Source: Bifidobacteriaceae bacterium
GTDB taxonomy: Bacteria; Actinomycetota; Actinomycetes; Actinomycetales; Bifidobacteriaceae
DNA length: 64,000 bases
Assembly (NCBI GenBank): GCA_022651005.1
Contig: JALCQD010000002.1
Coordinates: 1-64,000, forward strand
Reading direction: 5' to 3'
Shown here in pieces: positions 59,975 to 64,000 of the stretch. How positions within the stretch are numbered: position 1 is the first letter of the stretch; each line of letters begins with the position of its first letter. Position numbers and translations under genes: made by a program. The notes beneath the pieces are model-generated. The model was not told where the DNA came from. It ran no database searches and worked only from the letters and a program-made list of their open reading frames with translations.

Positions 59975-62599
59975 ATGCCGATTGTAGATATTGACTGGCT
60001 CAAGGAGCACGTCGAGGTTCCCGAGGACCTCACCGTTGAACAGCTCGCCGCCGATCTGGTGCGCGTGGGGCTGGAAGAAGAGGACATTCACACCTCGTCC
60101 GTCACCGGGCCGCTCGTTGTGGGTAAGATTGTCGACTTCACGCCCGAGCCACAGAAGAATGGCAAGACCATCAACTGGTGCCACGTGGACGTGGGCGAGA
60201 AATACAACGCCACGGACGAAAACGGCAACAAGGTGCCGCGAGGCATCATTTGCGGGGCTCCTAACGTCGGCCTCAACGAGCTCGTTGTGGTGGCGCTCCC
60301 CGGTGCCGTTCTTCCAGGGGACTTCGAAATCGCGTCACGCAAGACGTACGGTCACATCTCGGACGGCATGTGCTGCTCCGAGCGTGAGCTGGGTCTGAGC
60401 GACGAGCACAATGGCATTATTCTGCTGCGCGAGCAGGGCTACTCGGAAGAGGAGTTTGCAGCGCTCGAGCTCGGTCAAGACGCCATCCACTTGTTGCATT
60501 TGGATCGTCCCACACTGGAGATCAACATCACTCCGGATCGTGGCTACGCATTCTCCTATCGCGGTGTGGCTCGTGAATACCACCATTCCACAGGCCGGCC
60601 CTACGTGGATCCGATTCCCGAATTGCTCGAAAAGGCTCCGAAGGCCTCCGAGCATGGTGACGTCGAAGTTCTCATCGAAGATGACAATCCGATTCACGGC
60701 GTTCCCGGAGCTGATAGGTATTACGCCCGCGCCATTCACGGCTATAATCCCGCGGCCCATACGCCCAACTGGATGAGGCGTCGCCTCACCCGCGCTGGCA
60801 TGCGACCGATTTCATTGGCCGTTGACGTCACGAACTACCTCATGCTCGATCTGGGTCAGCCGATGCATGCGTATGACTTGGACAAGATTAATCCGCCCAT
60901 CGTGGTGCGCAGGGCTCACGAGGGAGAACACCTCACCACTCTGGACGACAAGGATCGTCCGCTCAGCACGGAAGATCTGCTCATCACCGACTCTCCGAAC
61001 GGAGAAAAGGGCTCTCGCATCATCGGTCTTGCGGGCGTCATGGGTGGCCTCTACGGCGAAATCACCGCTGAGACGAAGAACATCCTCGTGGAGTGCGCTC
61101 ACTTTGATCAGGTGACCATTGCCCGCACGGCCCGCCGTCACAAGCTTCCCAGCGAAGCGAGCAGGCGCTTTGAGCGCGGCGTGGACACTGCAATGCAGCC
61201 GGGTGCCGCGCAAGCAGCCGTCGAGCTTCTCTCGCGCTATGGTTCCGGAGAGCCGTCGAGCAATCCTACCGACGTGAACGCCACGGCCGCTCCTGAGGCA
61301 ATCAGCTTCAAGGTCACAGAAGTCAAGCGCCTGGCGGATTTGGACGTTTCGGCGGACCAGATTTCCGATATCCTCACCGACATCGGCTGCACTGTAGCCG
61401 GCGGCGGGAATGGCGTCATGAGTGTGGTGCCTCCGACGTGGCGCCCGGATATCACCATGGCGTGCGATTTGGTAGAGGAGGTGGCACGACTCGTCGGCTA
61501 CGACGAAATTCCGGTCACCGTGCCGTCCGCACCCGTCAAGGACACGGGTCTCACCCCGGACCAGCAGCGTCAGCGCTGGGTTGCGAACACCCTTGCCGAA
61601 TCCGGCCTCGTGGAGACTCTGAGTTATCCCTTCGTGGGAGATGCGGATTACAAGGCCTTCGGCTTGGATACCGCTGCGATGGCAGCGCGTTCCGTAGAGA
61701 TCACCAACCCGCTCGGTGGAGACCGTCCGTATCTGCGCACCGACCTGTTGCACACCTTGGCGTTGACCGCGCAACGGAACATCCGTCGTGGAATCGACAA
61801 TGTGCAGATCTACGAGATCGGTCACGTGTTCCACTTCGATCCTGCGGCTCCCGCAGTTCCCGCGCTTCCCGGCGGAGTGAAGCCGAATCCTGAGCAGCTC
61901 GCTGCCCTCGACGCAGGCTTGCCAGATCAGCCTCTGGCCGTAGCGGGTCTTCTGACGGGAGAGGCCGTCACCAAGGGCTGGTACGAGGATGCTCGTGCCA
62001 TCGATTGGTCTGACGCCGTGTCCCGTGTGCGCCGCATCGGTGAGCGACTGGGAATAGATCTCAGCTTCGCTGCGCCGAAGAATTATGGGGAGCTGCCGGA
62101 AACATTCGAATCTGCAACATGGCATCCTGGACGCACTGCTCTGGTGAGTCTTCCTGACGGCACGTGGATTGGTGTGGCAGGGGAGCTGCATCCTCAGGTG
62201 TCTGAGAATCTGGGCATTCCGGCGCATTCAGCAGCCTTTGAACTGAACCTGACAGCTCTGTTCAATGGGCTGAGCGATCAGCCGCTGCAGGCCAAGCCGA
62301 TTTCCACCTTCCCGCCCGTTAAGCAGGATCTGGCGTTCAGCGTGGACGAGTCCGTCACCTCTGCTCAGCTTGAGGCAACCATTGCCGAGGCCGCGGGGGA
62401 TGTACTGGAATCTATCCAGCTCTTCGACGTGTTCCACGGATCGGCAGACAACGACGCCCTGGGTGCAGGCAAGAAGTCTCTTGCGTACGCGGTGGTGTTC
62501 CGCTCTCCGTCCAAGACGCTGACAGCGGAAGACTCCGAGGCCATTCGCGCTAGCATTGTTGACAAAGCGCAGGTTCTGGGAGCGCAGCTGCGCTCGTAG
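59975..62599 (+). CDS. pheT: phenylalanyl-tRNA synthetase beta subunit
   Basis: This 874-residue subunit has an N-terminal tRNA-binding OB domain (about residues 40-150), B3/B4 editing domain with GIICGAPNVG, and B5 DNA-binding-like fold. A catalytic-like core and C-terminal anticodon-binding FDX-ACB domain follow (PVKQDLAFSVDESVTSAQLEATI). It edits mischarged Tyr-tRNA-Phe. ATG 59975 follows GGGGAGTGAAAA. It is three bases after pheS, as an operon. Length is within the actinobacterial range. Confidence 0.97.
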   Translation: MPIVDIDWLKEHVEVPEDLTVEQLAADLVRVGLEEEDIHTSSVTGPLVVGKIVDFTPEPQKNGKTINWCHVDVGEKYNATDENGNKVPRGIICGAPNVGLNELVVVALPGAVLPGDFEIASRKTYGHISDGMCCSERELGLSDEHNGIILLREQGYSEEEFAALELGQDAIHLLHLDRPTLEINITPDRGYAFSYRGVAREYHHSTGRPYVDPIPELLEKAPKASEHGDVEVLIEDDNPIHGVPGADRYYARAIHGYNPAAHTPNWMRRRLTRAGMRPISLAVDVTNYLMLDLGQPMHAYDLDKINPPIVVRRAHEGEHLTTLDDKDRPLSTEDLLITDSPNGEKGSRIIGLAGVMGGLYGEITAETKNILVECAHFDQVTIARTARRHKLPSEASRRFERGVDTAMQPGAAQAAVELLSRYGSGEPSSNPTDVNATAAPEAISFKVTEVKRLADLDVSADQISDILTDIGCTVAGGGNGVMSVVPPTWRPDITMACDLVEEVARLVGYDEIPVTVPSAPVKDTGLTPDQQRQRWVANTLAESGLVETLSYPFVGDADYKAFGLDTAAMAARSVEITNPLGGDRPYLRTDLLHTLALTAQRNIRRGIDNVQIYEIGHVFHFDPAAPAVPALPGGVKPNPEQLAALDAGLPDQPLAVAGLLTGEAVTKGWYEDARAIDWSDAVSRVRRIGERLGIDLSFAAPKNYGELPETFESATWHPGRTALVSLPDGTWIGVAGELHPQVSENLGIPAHSAAFELNLTALFNGLSDQPLQAKPISTFPPVKQDLAFSVDESVTSAQLEATIAEAAGDVLESIQLFDVFHGSADNDALGAGKKSLAYAVVFRSPSKTLTAEDSEAIRASIVDKAQVLGAQLRS

Positions 62600-62681
62600 A
62601 ACTGCAGCGATGGGTGCGGCGTGATCCTCGTGATTGTGCCGCACCAACAGTGATAGCGTCCTCACGCAGGAGATGATTTAT

Positions 62682-63275
62682 TTGAGCGATTCGGGTAACG
62701 AGAATCCGCGGAACGATACGCCAGAATACGGCCAGTATCAGGAACCAGAGTACGGTCAACGCGCCTCTCAGTACCCCGGATGGGATCCGTACGTCTACGG
62801 CAAGCCAGAACCGGTAAAGCCAAAGGACGATGACACCAAGAATCAGAGCGCGCAGAACGCTCAGGCTGCCACGAATACCAACCAGAACGCCCCACGCAAC
62901 GCTCAGCAGTATCCGGGTAACAACGGGCAGAATGGCCCGCACATTGAGTTCCGTCAGATCGATCCCAACGATCCTCGTCAGAATCCTTATTATGGGCACT
63001 GGGACTCGTTGGCGATCATCTCTTTCGTTGTGTCATTTTTCGTTCCCATCCTTTCCATTCCGCTGGCGTGGGTGGCGATGCGGCGCACGAAGCTGCTTCA
63101 CACAAAGGGCCACGGCCTCGCGGTGGCGGCGATGGTGATATCCCTTATCGACATCGCGCTGAACATCATCCTGATGATGAGTGGCGTCAATCTGCTGGAC
63201 GTGATGATGCAGTATTCGGGGATGGGTTCCTATACGGGTGGTGGTTCCTCCGTGTCCACGTCGTACGTGGCGTAG
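62682..63275 (+). CDS. DUF4190-domain membrane protein
   Basis: This 197-residue protein has a Pro/Gln/Asn/Tyr-rich disordered N-terminal half (about 100 residues). A DUF4190-type pair of hydrophobic helices follows (SLAIISFVVSFFVPILSIPLAWVAM and GLAVAAMVISLIDIALNIILMM, with GHWDSLAIISF and the TKGHGLAV link). The C-terminal tail is Gly/Ser-rich. TTG 62682 is proposed because AGGAG (62668-62672) lies nine bases upstream; ATG 62673 touches that AGGAG and is poorer. It is probably in the same unit as pheST, 82 bases on. Function unknown. Confidence 0.75.
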   Translation: MSDSGNENPRNDTPEYGQYQEPEYGQRASQYPGWDPYVYGKPEPVKPKDDDTKNQSAQNAQAATNTNQNAPRNAQQYPGNNGQNGPHIEFRQIDPNDPRQNPYYGHWDSLAIISFVVSFFVPILSIPLAWVAMRRTKLLHTKGHGLAVAAMVISLIDIALNIILMMSGVNLLDVMMQYSGMGSYTGGGSSVSTSYVA

Positions 63276-63318
63276 GCTTCTCGCCACAGCACAAGCGGCA
63301 AGCGCAAATTTCGAAAAT

Positions 63319-63360
63319 AAAAGTTCCCCCATGATTCTTCCGGATCGTGGGGGGACTTTT
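63319..63360 (+). terminator. intrinsic terminator after the DUF4190 gene
   Basis: AAAAGTTCCCCC (63319-63330) pairs with GGGGGGACTTTT (63349-63360), a 12-bp stem with one G-T wobble around an 18-base loop. Confidence 0.9.
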
Positions 63361-63396
63361 GTATGTTGTGTATCAAAAAGGCGCGAAACGCCGATA

Positions 63397-63432
63397 TGCA
63401 TAATTATGCAAAGTACTGCATATGTTGTATGC
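63397..63432. promoter_or_regulatory. two ArgR-box-like palindromes upstream of argC
   Basis: TGCATAATTATGCA (63397-63410) is a perfect 14-bp palindrome. GCATA-TGTTG-TATGC (63418-63432) is a second dyad with centre-to-centre spacing of about 21.5 bases, two helical turns. This pairing is the usual layout of ArgR operators in arginine operons. The boxes lie about 98-133 bases before the argC start. Confidence 0.75.
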
Positions 63433-63529
63433 TTGCGTCATCGACAACGAGGCCGGCGGTGGAATGACGCGTTCCATGTGCCGACCTCGTTGAATATTTT
63501 CGGCAAATATACGGAAAGCGGCGAACCTC

Positions 63530-64000
63530 ATGACGTACACGGTAGCTGTGGCAGGAGCGAGCGGATACGCGGGCGGAGAGGCACTGCGCCTTCTTGCGGA
63601 CAATCCAAATTTCGACGTGACGACCGTCACCGCACACTCGAAGGTGGGCGAGACGCTCGGGCAGAATATGCCGCATATTCCCACTCTTGCGAATCTGGTG
63701 TTGAAAGATACCACAGCAGAGAATCTCAATGGGCACGACGTCGTGTTCCTGGCCCTGCCTCACGGGGCGTCAGGGGAGCTGGCTTCGCACCTAGATCCCA
63801 AAACCGTTGTGGTGGATCTTGGTGCCGACCATCGCCTCGAGGAGAAATCCGCATGGGATGCGTTCTACGGTGGCCATTTCTACGACCATTGGACGTATGG
63901 CATGCCTGAGTTGATTCTGGGGCACGCCGCTGATGGCACTTACGCCAAGCAGCGCGAAAATCTTTCGGGCATCACACGCATTGCTGGCCCCGGTTGCAAC
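63530..64000 (+). CDS. argC: N-acetyl-gamma-glutamyl-phosphate reductase (5' part, runs off window)
   Basis: The first 157 codons are present; the reading frame is open to the window end. It shows the N-terminal Rossmann motif [11 protein letters not shown], a conserved FLALPHG loop, and the YGMPEL segment. The catalytic cysteine is in AGPGCN at the last visible residues (Cys156). The enzyme reduces N-acetylglutamyl phosphate in arginine synthesis. ATG 63530 follows GGAAAGCGGC. Two ArgR-like palindromes precede it, so repression by arginine is expected. It is the likely first gene of an arginine operon. Confidence 0.96.
   Translation, partial: MTYTVAVAGASGYAGGEALRLLADNPNFDVTTVTAHSKVGETLGQNMPHIPTLANLVLKDTTAENLNGHDVVFLALPHGASGELASHLDPKTVVVDLGADHRLEEKSAWDAFYGGHFYDHWTYGMPELILGHAADGTYAKQRENLSGITRIAGPGCN

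Noticed and set aside
62673-62684. ATG 62673 as the DUF4190 protein start
   Set aside because: It directly touches AGGAG (62668-62672), leaving no spacing; TTG 62682 with nine bases is a better fit, though this is not certain.

Overview
The window is a stretch of high-GC actinobacterial chromosome whose gene content and order (rpmG-murB, ferredoxin-dapC, an AdnAB-like helicase-nuclease pair, dapB-dapA-RNase J, glnA-DUF4191-lpd-DUF3043, TPP riboswitch-ykoEDC, SpoU methylase-pheS-pheT-argC) point to the family Bifidobacteriaceae. The species cannot be named from the sequence alone. Coding density is high. There is no prophage, insertion sequence, CRISPR array or rRNA operon. Nearly everything is core housekeeping, with a few accessory genes (ABC-F protein, Mn/Fe superoxide dismutase, MocR regulator, GNAT enzymes, a Ser-rich ABC exporter).

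Layout. 1-3735: tRNA-Thr, tRNA-Met, L33, MurB, an amino acid permease and a 7Fe ferredoxin. 3750-7344: DapC, converging on DNA polymerase IV, then a DMT exporter. 7384-8390: tRNA-Ser and a membrane-anchored protein with two tandem repeats. 8541-17104: two overlapping giant UvrD-like helicase-nucleases (AdnA/AdnB type). 17203-22913: GNAT, MFS, DapB and DapA (the first three overlap), then RNase J. 23017-27894: aminopeptidase N, GlmM, peptide deformylase. 27930-30443 (-): a large GT-C-like membrane protein. 30492-37274: an overlapping trio of an uncharacterised 1219-aa protein, NAD-dependent DNA ligase and a DEDDh exonuclease. 37361-43029: GNAT, Mrp, a divergent MocR/GNAT pair, and an ABC-F protein. 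43343-48085 (-): glutamine synthetase, DUF4191, lipoamide dehydrogenase, DUF3043. 48147-52885: M20 peptidase, then a TPP riboswitch controlling YkoE-YkoD-YkoC. 52953-54943: Crp/Fnr regulator, flavodoxin-fold oxidoreductase, and convergent superoxide dismutase. 55289-57764 (-): a MacB-like ABC pair. 57964-64000: SpoU methylase, PheS, PheT, a DUF4190 protein, and the 5' part of argC behind two ArgR-box-like palindromes.

How the genes work together. Three lysine/diaminopimelate genes (dapC, dapB, dapA) lie in two clusters, and murB and glmM also feed cell-wall synthesis. DNA repair is well represented: Pol IV, AdnAB-like end processing, LigA and a proofreading-type exonuclease. The TPP riboswitch ties vitamin B1 status to ECF-type uptake. 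SodA and the Crp/Fnr-oxidoreductase pair suggest a small redox or oxygen-response block.

No wholly new system could be proven from sequence alone. The best candidates for a second look are the 1219-aa protein/LigA/exonuclease operon, the AdnAB-like pair with its altered Walker B and acidic insert, the hairpin abutting the TPP riboswitch, and the paired palindromes between the Crp/Fnr gene and the oxidoreductase gene.
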